Source: Allobosea sp. OK403 (lineage in GTDB: Bacteria > Pseudomonadota > Alphaproteobacteria > Rhizobiales > Beijerinckiaceae). Taken from it: a stretch of 64,000 bases of DNA. A program made the translations under genes and the position numbers. Shown piece after piece: positions 8,301-17,482 of this stretch. The stretch covers positions 558,001-622,000 of the forward strand of contig NZ_FOQV01000003.1 of assembly GCF_900113835.1 (NCBI RefSeq), written 5' to 3'. Below the pieces are notes generated by a model. It was given only the letters and a program-made list of their open reading frames with translations. It was not told the origin of the DNA and made no database searches. The stretch's first letter is position 1. Each line of letters begins with the position of its first letter.

Positions 8301-9035
8301 TCAAAGAGTTGCATAGATCGCGCAAGCCAGATCGAGATCGTAGAATACCCGCCCCCGCCCCTGCTTGAGGACGAGCGCCGAACTGCAGAATTCTTTGGCG
8401 AACTCCATCGAATGGATCGCCATCAGCATGGCCCTGTCTTTCCGCTTCACGAGCAATTCATCGTGGCAGCGTTGCTGAAAGCGCCTGTCGCCGACCAATA
8501 TGACCTCGTCGATCAAATAGCACTCGAAATCGATGGCAAGCGAGAGCGCGAAGGCCAGCCGCGCGCGCATGCCGTCCGAATAGAAGCGAACCTGGGTGAA
8601 GAGCTGGCTCCCCAATTCGGTGAAGTCGGCGACGTACTCGATGGTCTCCTTAAGCGGCGCGCCATAGAGCGTGGCGATGAAGCGGCTGGTGTCATAGCCC
8701 GTCATCTGGCCTTCGAAGCCACCGCCGAGGCCCAATGGCCAGGACATGTTGAGGCCACGATGCACGCTGCCATGGGTCGGCTTTTCCACCCCGGCGAGAA
8801 TTTTGATCAAGGTCGACTTGCCGGCGCCGTTGCGGCCCAGGACGGCCATGCGCTCACCAATCCCGACGCTGAAAGAGATGCCATCCAGCACACGGCGGGG
8901 ACCATGTTCGGTTTGGAACTCCTTGATGACATTATCGGCCCGCACGGCACGGGCAGATTGCGCCCCGCCGGCGCCATGGCGGTCGGCGAGCCCACCTGCC
9001 GGCGCCGCCGCTTCAGGGTTGATGTGCACGGACAT
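8301..9035 (-). CDS. kpsT: Capsular polysaccharide ABC exporter ATPase (KpsT/Wzt-like)
   Basis: A 244-residue ATP-binding subunit of an ABC-2 polysaccharide exporter. Walker A is GRNGAGKST (about 86-94), the signature is YSDGMRARLAFALS near 172, and Walker B is CYLIDEVI near 191. The degenerate signature and short length fit KpsT, which energises export of lipid-linked capsule across the inner membrane. Its N-terminus overlaps the end of the KpsE-like gene by 23 bp, so translation may be coupled. The normal partner permease KpsM is not in the window, so a complete exporter requires a gene elsewhere. Confidence 0.9.
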   Translation of the reverse strand: MSVHINPEAAAPAGGLADRHGAGGAQSARAVRADNVIKEFQTEHGPRRVLDGISFSVGIGERMAVLGRNGAGKSTLIKILAGVEKPTHGSVHRGLNMSWPLGLGGGFEGQMTGYDTSRFIATLYGAPLKETIEYVADFTELGSQLFTQVRFYSDGMRARLAFALSLAIDFECYLIDEVILVGDRRFQQRCHDELLVKRKDRAMLMAIHSMEFAKEFCSSALVLKQGRGRVFYDLDLACAIYATL

Positions 9036-10215
9036 TATCGATGACGGAGCGCAGGATCGTGAAGACCGAAAAGCTCAGCACGATCGAGATGGCAATCCAG
9101 AGAAGGCGTTTCGGCTGGCTCGGATAGTCGGCGGCATGAGGCTCGACGACACGTTCCAGATAAAGCTGCTGCCGCTGGGCGTCCATCCGGGCGGTTTCGA
9201 GGGCCGCGAGCGCCGAGGCCAATGCACGATCCGCGAACTCCCGTTCGAGCACCAAGCGCTCATAGTCCGCGATGATCGGCGCCAGCGCTTGAGCCGAGCC
9301 CCCGATCTGCCGCTTCTCCTCGACGATCTGCTGGTCGATCGCCTGGATGCGATTGCGCAGATTGGATATCTGCGGCCCTTGCGGCGAGCTCCGCAGGGCC
9401 TCCGCCAGTTGTGCGCTGGCCTGAGCGACCTCGAAGGACAGTTTGCCGATGGTTTCCAGGAGATTCTGGGAGGATTTGGCCGGATCGACGGTCCCTGCCC
9501 GCGTCCGAAACGCCGTCAATTCCTCGCGCCTGTCGAAGGCGCGGGCCTTTGCCGATTCGACCTCCCTTTCGGCGGCCCGGATCGTATCGCGACGGGCGCG
9601 CTCGTTCAGACGGTTGATCAAAGCCTCGGAACCGACGAGCAGCACTTGCGCGATCTTGACCGCATCGTCGGGCCGGAAAGCCTGGATGACGAGCGTGCTG
9701 ATACCGGTAGCACTATCCTGTTTGATCGAGATGAAATCGAGGTAGCGTTCGAACATCTTCTCCTGCAGGTCGCGCGTGAACCAGCCGGGGAAGCGCCAGA
9801 GCGGATCGGCCTCCGGCCGCGACATGAGGGCACGCAGATCAGCATCCCGCACCAGCAGCGCCACCGCATCACGCGAGCGCATAAACTCGTGCACAGCACT
9901 GGATTCGTCCGAGGCGCGCTGCGTCCCGGATGTCTGGATCAGGCTGCTCAGCTGATCGACATTGGCCCGGCTCGGGCTGCGCACGACGAACTGCGCCTCG
10001 GAGGTATAGCGATCAGCGGCGATGACGCCGAAATAGAGCAGTGCGAGCACGCTTGGCAGCACGAATGTCAGCAGCATCAGCGCGCGACGCCGCAACCAGA
10101 GGAGCCAGCTGGGCCGTTCAATCTCAAGCGGCCCGTTCAAATCGCCGCCGCCGGAACGCAACGGCACGAGCTCGACATAGTCCGGGACGATTTCCCGTGT
10201 AACGAACTGAGACAT
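9013..10215 (-). CDS. kpsE: Capsule export inner-membrane protein (KpsE-like)
   Basis: A 400-residue polysaccharide copolymerase-type protein. A membrane span (LMLLTFVLPSVLALLYFGVIA) near residues 45-65 precedes a long periplasmic region with coiled-coil character (about 170-330), and a second span (ISIVLSFSVFTIL) lies near the C-terminus. RQQLYLERVVEPHAADYP before the last span is typical of KpsE/RkpR/BexC proteins, which connect the inner-membrane exporter to the outer-membrane channel. The frame is open further upstream; I chose ATG 10215 because the residues before it look non-coding. A divergent paralogue starts 147 bp away at 10362. Confidence 0.88.
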   Translation of the reverse strand: MSQFVTREIVPDYVELVPLRSGGGDLNGPLEIERPSWLLWLRRRALMLLTFVLPSVLALLYFGVIAADRYTSEAQFVVRSPSRANVDQLSSLIQTSGTQRASDESSAVHEFMRSRDAVALLVRDADLRALMSRPEADPLWRFPGWFTRDLQEKMFERYLDFISIKQDSATGISTLVIQAFRPDDAVKIAQVLLVGSEALINRLNERARRDTIRAAEREVESAKARAFDRREELTAFRTRAGTVDPAKSSQNLLETIGKLSFEVAQASAQLAEALRSSPQGPQISNLRNRIQAIDQQIVEEKRQIGGSAQALAPIIADYERLVLEREFADRALASALAALETARMDAQRQQLYLERVVEPHAADYPSQPKRLLWIAISIVLSFSVFTILRSVIDNVRAHQP

Positions 10216-10361
10216 CGCCGGCTTCTGCTCTCCGCCCGAGAATGCTAAATAGCAGGCTGACTCGTGGATAGGAATGCCGAATCGATGTTCCCGACCGCTG
10301 CGGCCTTGGGCTATGCCATGAGCCCGAAAACGAGGCGGCGGGACTGTGGCAAGGTGTCGGC

Positions 10362-11618
10362 ATGAGGCAACGGCTGGAGAGGTTCTCACGCCGGCTGCGG
10401 CCTGCGGCGCGGGCCGCATGGTTGCCGGCTGCCAAGCGCTTGCGAATGCCGATGTCACAGGGGGCCGACGAAGCCCGCGAGCCGCCGGCGCTCACCCTGC
10501 ATCCGAACCCTGCGGGCATCCGGTTGACCCGGAGCAAGCTCGCCTTGCTGGTCATGGTCGCGCTGCCCACGATAGCGTCGACATTGTATTTCGGCTGGAT
10601 TGCGTCGGATCGTTTCGTCTCTGAATCGACATTCGTCGTCCGCTCGGCGAAATCGCCTGTCGCGGGGGGCCTCGGAGGCTTGCTGCAGATGGTGGGCATC
10701 TCTGGCTCGCAGGACGATTCCTATTCGGTCCAGGAATATATGCTCTCGCGCGACGCAATCTCGGCGCTGTCGCAGCGCCTGCCGCTGCGCGCGATGTTCG
10801 ACCGGCCCGGCGCGGACTTCGTCGCTCGGTATCCCAACCTGCTATACGGTAAAAGCGAGGAAGAGCTGTTCCAGTACTACAAGTCGCGGGTTGAAGTGGT
10901 CCACGTCACAGCGACGGGCCTGACGACATTGAAGGTCCAGGCGTTCCGTGCGGACGACGCGCTCATGATCAGCCGCACCTTGCTCGGGCTCGGCGAGGAA
11001 CTGATCAACCGTATGAACGAGCGCATTCGCGCCGACGCGATCCGGTTCGCCGAAGCCGAAGTGTCGCGCGCGCAGGAGCGCCTGGTCGAAACGCAGATCG
11101 CGATCACCGAGTTCCGGAACCGCGAACTCATGCTCGATCCATCGAAGAGTTCGCTGATCGTGGCGGAGCTGATCGGCCGGCTGTCAGCCGAGCTCGCCGC
11201 GGTGACGGCGCAGCTTCGCGAGGTCGAGGCGTCTTCGCCGAGCTCGCCCCAGATCCCCGGCCTGCAACGCCGGATCGCCGCGTTAGAGGGCCAGATCACG
11301 CTCGAACGCCAGCGCGTTTCCAACGCCTCGGACGGCCTGGCCGAAAAGATTGCGGGCTATGAGAGGCTCAACCTGCAGCGGGAATTTGCGGTGAAGGCAC
11401 TGGCATCGGTCGTGACGAGCCTTGAGCTCGCGCGCAACGAGGCCAGGCGCCAGCAGCTTTATCTTGAGCGTGTGGTGGAGCCGCACGCGGCCGACAATTC
11501 CGAACAGCCGCGCCGCCTGCATAGCGTCTTGGTGATTTTCGCCGGAAGCCTGCTGCTGTTTTTCGTCACATGGATGATTATGGTCGGGACGCGGGAGCAT
11601 GCGCTTGCGAGGCGTTGA
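10362..11618 (+). CDS. Second KpsE-like capsule export protein
   Basis: A 418-residue paralogue of the protein at 9013-10215 with the same layout: N-terminal span (LALLVMVALPTIASTLYFGWIA, about 64-85), periplasmic coiled coil, the conserved RRQQLYLERVVEPHAAD block, and a C-terminal span (SVLVIFAGSLLLFFVTWMIM). ATG 10362 has an AAGGTG ribosome site 5 nt upstream. A basic N-terminal extension of about 45 residues is absent from the paralogue. Two divergent KpsE-type genes are unusual; they might serve two polysaccharides or form a hetero-oligomer. The hldD remnant and heptose genes follow on the same strand. Confidence 0.87.
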   Translation: MRQRLERFSRRLRPAARAAWLPAAKRLRMPMSQGADEAREPPALTLHPNPAGIRLTRSKLALLVMVALPTIASTLYFGWIASDRFVSESTFVVRSAKSPVAGGLGGLLQMVGISGSQDDSYSVQEYMLSRDAISALSQRLPLRAMFDRPGADFVARYPNLLYGKSEEELFQYYKSRVEVVHVTATGLTTLKVQAFRADDALMISRTLLGLGEELINRMNERIRADAIRFAEAEVSRAQERLVETQIAITEFRNRELMLDPSKSSLIVAELIGRLSAELAAVTAQLREVEASSPSSPQIPGLQRRIAALEGQITLERQRVSNASDGLAEKIAGYERLNLQREFAVKALASVVTSLELARNEARRQQLYLERVVEPHAADNSEQPRRLHSVLVIFAGSLLLFFVTWMIMVGTREHALARR

Positions 11619-11624
11619 ATCTGA

Positions 11625-11783
11625 CGCGCCCAGCGCATTCGCTATGTCGACATGCCGGAGGTTCTTCGCGGCAAGTATCAGTACTTCACCGAGGCCGAGA
11701 TGAGCCAGGCACGCAATGCCGGGGTCACCGAAGGCGGTCCATCTCCGGAAACGTGCATCGATGCCTATGTCCGGCAATGGATG
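11625..11783 (+). pseudogene. hldD: Remnant of hldD (ADP-heptose 6-epimerase C-terminus)
   Basis: Directly after a stop codon at 11622-11624, one frame reads about 53 residues including RIRYVDMPEVLRGKYQYFTE and AEMSQARNAGV. This matches the conserved C-terminus of ADP-glyceromanno-heptose 6-epimerase (pattern P-x(2)-L-(K/R)-G-(K/R)-YQ-x-FT-x-A). The N-terminal Rossmann domain of about 270 residues is missing, so no enzyme can be made. The intact heptose gene hldE follows at 12011, so this is most simply the 3' end of an ancestral hldD lost by deletion. The rest of the gap to 12010 shows no gene. Confidence 0.75.
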
Positions 11784-12010
11784 CCGTTCGCTGGCGGGAT
11801 CGTCAGTTATAGCTGCCCAGCGAGAGTCCTCCCGCCCCTTGGCCTGTCGGCGCGGCAAACCCGCAGCTCCACCGCCAGATGGGTTGCCTCCTGCTCCATC
11901 AGGAATAGACGCTTACATTCCTAATATCGGGATACGGTTCCGTTCTTGCACCGTGACCTGCAGCGGGATTACACGCCATACGGGCGGGCCGAATAACGAA
12001 GCGGGGGGCG

Positions 12011-13471
12011 ATGCTCGATTTTTCCAGCCGGCGCGTGCTGATCGTCGGCGACGTGATGCTCGACGTCTATTGCGAAGGTTCGGTGGCGCGGGTCTCACCC
12101 GAGGCGCCCGTGCCGGTGGTGCTGATGTCGGCCGAGCGGTATGTGCCGGGCGGCGCAGCCAATGTCGCCGCCAATGTCGCAAGCCTCGGTGCCAGCGCGC
12201 ATCTGGTCGGGGTGGTCGGCGCCGACACCAATGCCGAATTGCTGCGCCGAACGATGGCAGCCCATCTTCCCGCCATCTCGCTCAGTGAGATGGTGACGGC
12301 CGCAGGGCGCCCGACGACAACCAAGACGCGCATCATCGGCAACAAGGCTCAGGTGGTGCGGCTCGACCGCGAGCAATCGGCACCGCTGGAGCCAGCGGTC
12401 GAGCAGGCGCTTCTCGCCCATGTCGAGGCAGCGCTGCCGCATTGCGACGTCGTCGTCCTCTCCGATTACGCCAAGGGCGTCTGCACGGATGCGGTAATCC
12501 GCGGCGTAATCGCGCTGGCGGCGCAGGCGAAGAAACCTCTGCTGGTCGATCCCAAGCGCCGGGATTTCTCGGTCTATGCCGGCGCGGCGATCATCAAGCC
12601 GAATCTCAGGGAGCTCGAGGCGGCGACGCAGCCGACCGATGCCAGCGACGAATCGGTCGAGCGGGCCGCGCGCGCAGCCACGGCGCTAACCGGAGCGAGC
12701 ATCATCGTCACGCGCTCGGAGCGCGGCATGTCCTATATCGGCGCCGAGGGGCCGGCTCTCCATATCCCGACAGCCGCGCGCACCGTGTTCGACGTCTCCG
12801 GCGCGGGCGACACGGTGATGGCGGCGCTGGCGGTGGCCCTGAACCCGGCCGAGCCCAGCGATGGCGCGGCGCATGCGCTGGCCATCGCCAACGCGGCTGC
12901 CGGCATCGTCGTCGGCAAGGCTGGGACCGCGACGGTTAGCACCGCCGAGATCGCAGCCGAAATGGCACGCCCGGCGCTGGCCGGCGGCTCGGCCGCCAAG
13001 ATCGCGACGCGCACCCAGGCGCGCGCCATCGCCGCCGCCTGGCGCGCTCAGGGCCTGGTGGTCGGCTTCACCAATGGCTGTTTCGACCTGCTCCATCCCG
13101 GCCATGTGCAACTGCTCGAACGCAGCGCCGAGACCTGCGACCGCCTGATCGTGGGGCTGAACACCGACGCTTCAGTTAGCCGGCTGAAGGGCCTGTCACG
13201 ACCTGTCCAGCGCGAGGCGGCGCGGGCGCGCGTGATGGCGGCGCTCGGCATGGTCGATCTCGTGGTGCTGTTCGACGAGGACACGCCGGCTGAGATCATC
13301 AAGGAGCTCCTGCCGCAAGCCCTGATGAAGGGCGCGGACTACACGGTCGAGACCATGGTGGGGGCGGATACGGTGATGGCGCATGGCGGCCGCGTCGTGC
13401 TGATCGACCTCGTGCCCGATGAGTCGACGACCGCGCTGGTGCGCCGGGCGACGGTCAAGCCCAACTCCTAG
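12011..13471 (+). CDS. hldE: Bifunctional heptose-7-phosphate kinase / heptose-1-phosphate adenylyltransferase
   Basis: A 486-residue two-domain enzyme of ADP-heptose synthesis. The N-terminal PfkB-type kinase (about 1-320) phosphorylates heptose 7-phosphate at C1; the motif DVSGAGDTVMAALA holds its catalytic Asp. The C-terminal nucleotidyltransferase (about 345-480) transfers AMP to heptose 1-phosphate; GFTNGCFDLLHPGHVQLLE carries the HxGH signature. Length and domain order match HldE. A purine-rich GGGGGGCG precedes the ATG. It begins a run with gmhB and an AGE-family gene. Placement among capsule export genes suggests heptose in an exported polysaccharide, though LPS core is equally possible. 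Confidence 0.96.
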   Translation: MLDFSSRRVLIVGDVMLDVYCEGSVARVSPEAPVPVVLMSAERYVPGGAANVAANVASLGASAHLVGVVGADTNAELLRRTMAAHLPAISLSEMVTAAGRPTTTKTRIIGNKAQVVRLDREQSAPLEPAVEQALLAHVEAALPHCDVVVLSDYAKGVCTDAVIRGVIALAAQAKKPLLVDPKRRDFSVYAGAAIIKPNLRELEAATQPTDASDESVERAARAATALTGASIIVTRSERGMSYIGAEGPALHIPTAARTVFDVSGAGDTVMAALAVALNPAEPSDGAAHALAIANAAAGIVVGKAGTATVSTAEIAAEMARPALAGGSAAKIATRTQARAIAAAWRAQGLVVGFTNGCFDLLHPGHVQLLERSAETCDRLIVGLNTDASVSRLKGLSRPVQREAARARVMAALGMVDLVVLFDEDTPAEIIKELLPQALMKGADYTVETMVGADTVMAHGGRVVLIDLVPDESTTALVRRATVKPNS

Positions 13472-13505
13472 CGCCAGGGACGGCCCCCATTCAGCGGAGA
13501 GGATC

Positions 13506-14036
13506 TTGGACGACACTGGCAAAAGAAGCGCCGCCTTCTTCGACCGCGACGGCGTCCTCAATGTCGATCACGGCTATGTCGGCCGGGTCGAACAATTCGA
13601 ATGGATCGAAGGCGCGCGCGCGGCAATCGCGCGGCTCAATCGGCTCGGCCTCCTGGTTTTCGTCGTCACCAACCAATCCGGCGTCGCACGTGGCTATTAC
13701 ACCGAAGCGGACGTGCAGACGGTCCATGCGCATATGGCGGCCGAACTCGCCGCGATCGGCGCGCATATCGATGCCTTTCACTATTGCCCCTTCCTGCCAG
13801 GGGCGAGCGTGGAGCGCTACGATCGCGATTCCCCCTTGCGCAAACCGGCGGCCGGCATGCTTCTCGAATTAATCGAGCGGTTCGAGGTTGATCGCGCGGG
13901 CAGCTTCATGATCGGCGACAAGAGCAGCGACATGGCCGCGGCCCAAAATGCCGGCGTCAAGGGATTGTTGTTCAAGGGCGGCGATCTCGACGCCTTTGTC
14001 ACGGCCCATCTGCACCGCAAAGACCTCATCACATGA
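13506..14036 (+). CDS. gmhB: D-glycero-D-manno-heptose 1,7-bisphosphate phosphatase
   Basis: A HAD-superfamily phosphatase of 176 residues that removes the C7 phosphate between the two HldE steps. Motif I is FFDRDGVLN, motif II VTNQSG, and motif III/IV LRKPAAGM...MIGDKSSDM. I chose TTG 13506 because GGAGAGG lies just upstream and the protein then has the normal N-terminus; no ATG suits. The zinc-binding loop of classical GmhB (C-x-H...C-x-C) is reduced to YCPFLPG...RDSPLRKP with one Cys, so zinc is probably not bound, a variant I believe is common in alphaproteobacteria. Its stop overlaps the next start (ATGA). Confidence 0.92.
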   Translation: MDDTGKRSAAFFDRDGVLNVDHGYVGRVEQFEWIEGARAAIARLNRLGLLVFVVTNQSGVARGYYTEADVQTVHAHMAAELAAIGAHIDAFHYCPFLPGASVERYDRDSPLRKPAAGMLLELIERFEVDRAGSFMIGDKSSDMAAAQNAGVKGLLFKGGDLDAFVTAHLHRKDLIT

Positions 14037-15145
14037 GCGTCGCCGCGCTACGGCGATGGTTCGTCGAGCAAGCCCTGCCGCTCTGGGGCAGCGCCGGTTT
14101 CGATGCCCGCGAAGACCAGTTCGTCGAGCAGATCGCCTTCGACCGGACGCCGCTGCTCGATGTCCCGCGCCGCGCGATGGCCCAGGCCCGGCAGATCTAT
14201 GTGTTCGGGCTCGCGCATGAGCGCGGCTGGTTTCAGGGCGGCGACCAGCTCGCCGAGCTCGCCTATCGCCAATTGATCGCGCGCTATGGCGAGGCCGGCG
14301 GGACGCGAGGCTGGGCGTTTTCAGCCGACCGGAGCGGCCGCATCGTCGATGCGAGGCGCGATCTCTATGCCCAGGCCTTCGTGCTTCTGGCGCTTGCGAC
14401 CATCAGGCGGCTCGGCGGTGGCGCGGAGCCGCTCAGGCTTGCCCACGAGACCCTCGCATTCATGGACGCCGAAATGGCGGTCCGGGCCGGAGGGTATCTG
14501 GAAGCGACGCCGGGGCCTGTCGCGACGCGCCGGCAGAATCCCCATATGCATCTGCTCGAAGCTTTCCTCGCCTGGCACGCCGTGGCGCCGGATGAAGGCT
14601 TCGACGCCCGCGCCTGGGCGATCGTCGATCTGCTCGAACGGCGCTTCCTCGTCCATGGAGTCGACGACGTTGCGCTCGTCGAATGTTTCGACGAGCGGCT
14701 CGCACCGCTTGGCGGGCCGGACTACGCTTTCGAACCAGGCCATCATTTCGAATGGATCTGGCTGCTCTCCGAATGCGCGCGGCTCACGGGCCGGAGCCAT
14801 GCGGGACTGGCACAGGCCTTGTGGTCAAGCGCGCTGAGGTTCGGTTTCCGTGACGATGGGGCGATTCTCGACGCAGTCACGATCTCCGGCAGGAGGCTCG
14901 ACAGCGGGGTTCGGCTCTGGCCTCTCACCGAAGCTCTGAAAGCTTGCGGCTCCCGTCTTGCCGTCCCGCCGGGCGCGATCGCTCGCGAGCCTGATGAAAT
15001 TGCCGAAACCTTGCTCGCCACCTTCCTGCGCCCGGCGCAGCCGGGGCTCTGGCTGGATCATTTCGACTCCAGCGGCAGGTTGACGAGAAACAACGCGCCC
15101 AGCAGCTCACTATACCATCTGTGCTGTGCGCTTTCACAGTTCTGA
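14033..15145 (+). CDS. AGE family epimerase/isomerase (sugar isomerase)
   Basis: A 370-residue protein of the N-acylglucosamine 2-epimerase (AGE) family, an alpha/alpha-barrel fold. Supporting segments are QARQIYVFGLAHERGW near 45, the RRDLYAQAFVLLALA segment near 108, RQNPHMHLLEAFLAW near 165, and FEPGHHFEWIWLL near 235 with the conserved His pair. Members interconvert mannose/fructose or epimerise N-acetylglucosamine; the exact substrate cannot be read from sequence. It overlaps gmhB by 4 bp and is certainly co-translated with the heptose genes, so it may supply the hexose or heptose precursor. No gmhA is in the window. Confidence 0.88.
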   Translation: MSVAALRRWFVEQALPLWGSAGFDAREDQFVEQIAFDRTPLLDVPRRAMAQARQIYVFGLAHERGWFQGGDQLAELAYRQLIARYGEAGGTRGWAFSADRSGRIVDARRDLYAQAFVLLALATIRRLGGGAEPLRLAHETLAFMDAEMAVRAGGYLEATPGPVATRRQNPHMHLLEAFLAWHAVAPDEGFDARAWAIVDLLERRFLVHGVDDVALVECFDERLAPLGGPDYAFEPGHHFEWIWLLSECARLTGRSHAGLAQALWSSALRFGFRDDGAILDAVTISGRRLDSGVRLWPLTEALKACGSRLAVPPGAIAREPDEIAETLLATFLRPAQPGLWLDHFDSSGRLTRNNAPSSSLYHLCCALSQF

Positions 15146-15320
15146 TGGCATTGAGAACCTGATCGAGACATCAAAAACGGTTGGCATTTTAGTAATCATA
15201 TTCGCCAAAGGCGTAGCGAATGTAACCCCTTGGCGATGCGGCAAGTCCACACTTCGCAACGAACTTGTTCGCGGCTGATCGCCCTCATTTGCAATTGGGC
15301 GGATCGGTGTTAGTCGCCGA

Positions 15321-16499
15321 GTGTGGTGGGGGATTGGCTTGGTGCGGGTCGGACTTGTCGCAATTGTGTCTACACTGTCGCTAGCGGGCTGCAGCAGCCT
15401 GCCGGCAAGCGGTCCATCGACATCGGACATCACCTCGCAGACCGAGACGGAGCTGGGCCGCTCGTTTGAACTGGTCGATCTGGCGCCAGCCGCACTCGCG
15501 ACGCTGAATGCCCGCGCAGTCGACAGTTTCAGCGGCAGCTTCCGTGATCACAGCGTCATAGCTGAATCACGGATCGGCATCGGTGATTTCATCGCCGTGA
15601 CAATCTGGGAAGCCGGCGCCGGCGGCCTATTCTCCGCGCCATTGACGACCGACCGTTTCACGCCAGGGTCGCGCACCGCGACGATCCCGGAGCAGGCTGT
15701 CGCCCGCGACGGAACCATCTCCGTGCCCTATGCCGGCCGCGTCAGAGTGGCTGGCAAGACCGCCGCGGAGGTTCAGGAGACGATCGAGGAGCGGCTCGCC
15801 GGCAAGGCGATCCAGCCGCAGATCCTGGTCACGATGAGCAAGCAGATCAGCAACACCGTCGCCGTCACCGGCGAGGTTGCTTCAGGTGGCCGCATTCCGC
15901 TGTCCAACAAGGGCGACCGCGTCCTTGAAGTGATTGCTGCGGCCGGCGGCATTCGCGCGCCCGTCAACGAGACGGAAGTCCGCCTGACGCGCGGGCCCCG
16001 GACGCTCGCAGTCCCGATGATCACGATCGTCAACAATCCCAACGAGAACATCTATCTCCGCGGCGGCGATACGCTGACCCTGGTGCGCAACCCGCGGACC
16101 TTCATCGCCGCGGGCGCGACCGGCCGGAACGCCGAGATCCCGTTCGAGGCCGACGCCATGAACCTCGCTCAGGCGCTGGCAAAGGCCGGCGGCCTGCTCG
16201 ACTTCCGCGCCGATCCCGAAGGCGTGTTTCTGTACCGGTTCGAATCGTCGGAGACGCTTCGGCGCATCAAGCCGGATAGTCCGCTCCTTGCCTATGGCCG
16301 GCAGGTCCCGGTCATCTATCGCGTGAACCTGCGTGATCCGAACGGGCTCTTTGTCGCGCAAGGGCTGCGCATGCAGCGCGGGGATATCCTCTACGTATCG
16401 AATGCACCGCTGACGGACGTGCAGAAGGCCTTCTCGATCTTCCAGAGCCTGGCGTCGCCTGCCGTGCAAGGCGTCAGCATCGCTGCCGGATACCGATAA
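15321..16499 (+). CDS. Outer-membrane polysaccharide export lipoprotein (KpsD/Wza family)
   Basis: A 392-residue exporter channel subunit. A signal peptide ends in a lipobox (LSLAGC), predicting a lipid-anchored outer-membrane protein. The Poly_export domain follows (IGIGDFIAVTIWEAG, DGTISVPYAGRVRVAG), then SLBB-type repeats (VAVTGEVASGGRIPL; FIAAGATGRNAEIPF). The start is uncertain: GTG 15321 is reported, while GTG 15342 gives a more typical 17-residue signal. With the KpsE-like and KpsT-like proteins it would complete the trans-envelope path for a capsule. An AT-richer stretch at 15146-15320 probably holds its promoter. Confidence 0.92.
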   Translation: MWWGIGLVRVGLVAIVSTLSLAGCSSLPASGPSTSDITSQTETELGRSFELVDLAPAALATLNARAVDSFSGSFRDHSVIAESRIGIGDFIAVTIWEAGAGGLFSAPLTTDRFTPGSRTATIPEQAVARDGTISVPYAGRVRVAGKTAAEVQETIEERLAGKAIQPQILVTMSKQISNTVAVTGEVASGGRIPLSNKGDRVLEVIAAAGGIRAPVNETEVRLTRGPRTLAVPMITIVNNPNENIYLRGGDTLTLVRNPRTFIAAGATGRNAEIPFEADAMNLAQALAKAGGLLDFRADPEGVFLYRFESSETLRRIKPDSPLLAYGRQVPVIYRVNLRDPNGLFVAQGLRMQRGDILYVSNAPLTDVQKAFSIFQSLASPAVQGVSIAAGYR

Positions 16500-16588
16500 C
16501 AACTCGACCGTGCCGGGCCTGCATGACAGGCTTCGGAAAGCGGGATCGCGCGCGTGCTGGCCCGCCCCCGCCACGATCTGGATGGCGC

Positions 16589-17482
16589 TCAACCTCGGTA
16601 GCGGAGCGCTTCGACGACCAGCTCAAAGGCCGGCGAGGGTTGGCGCCGGCTCGTATAGTAGAAGTGATAGCCTGGGAATGGCGCGCACCAATCCTCCAGC
16701 ACGCGTATCAGCCGGCCATCAGTGATATGATCCTGGACGAGATCGTCGGGCACATAACCCAGGCCGAAGCCGGCAAGGGTCGCCGTCAGGACCGGGTCGA
16801 TGACGTTGAAAACGAGTTGCCCCTCGACACGAACCTTCAATTCGCGGCCGTCCTTCTCGAACTCCCAGGGCAGCAGGTTTCCATAGGTCGGAAGGCGCAG
16901 GTTGATGCAGTTGTGGGCGGTCAGGTCCTGCGGCGTCAACGGCTGCGGCCGCGTCGCGAAATAGGCTGGTGCCCCGACGACCGCCATGCGCATTTCCGGC
17001 CCGAGCCGGACCGCGATCATGTCCTTCGCCACCTGCTCGCCAAGGCGAACGCCGGCGTCGTAACGCTCAGTGACGATATCGGTCAGGCCGTAATCCCGGA
17101 TGATCTCGACCGTGATGTCGGGATAGCGCGGCAGGAACTGCTCGAGCCTCGGCCATAGGATCGTCCTGGCCGCGTGGTCGGCCGTGGTGATGCGAATTGT
17201 GCCGGCGGGCTTCTCGCGCAGCTCGCTCAGAGCGGTGATCTCGGCCTCGATCTCCTCGAAACGTGGCCCGACCGTCAGCAGCAGCCGCTCGCCGGCTTCC
17301 GTCGGCGCGACGCTGCGGGTGGTACGCGTCAGGAGCCGCAGCCCCAGGCGCTCCTCAAGACCACGGACCGTGTGGCTCAGCGCCGATTGCGAGACACCGA
17401 GCTTGGCGGCGGCTCTCGTAAAGCTGCGCTCACGTGCGACGGCGAGAAAGGAAATGAGATCGTTGAGGTTCTCGCGCGCCAT
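16589..17482 (-). CDS. LysR family transcriptional regulator
   Basis: A 297-residue LysR-type regulator. The N-terminal winged helix-turn-helix reads LISFLAVARERSFTRAAAKLGVSQSALSHTV in overlapping parts (about 9-40), followed by EERLGLRLLTRTTRSVAPT. The C-terminal part (about 92-297) is the periplasmic-binding-like effector domain. It lies downstream of the aldo/keto reductase gene on the same strand, separated by 321 bp and a terminator, so it probably has its own promoter. Close relatives often repress or activate a neighbouring oxidoreductase gene. The effector is unknown. Confidence 0.93.
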   Translation of the reverse strand: MARENLNDLISFLAVARERSFTRAAAKLGVSQSALSHTVRGLEERLGLRLLTRTTRSVAPTEAGERLLLTVGPRFEEIEAEITALSELREKPAGTIRITTADHAARTILWPRLEQFLPRYPDITVEIIRDYGLTDIVTERYDAGVRLGEQVAKDMIAVRLGPEMRMAVVGAPAYFATRPQPLTPQDLTAHNCINLRLPTYGNLLPWEFEKDGRELKVRVEGQLVFNVIDPVLTATLAGFGLGYVPDDLVQDHITDGRLIRVLEDWCAPFPGYHFYYTSRRQPSPAFELVVEALRYRG

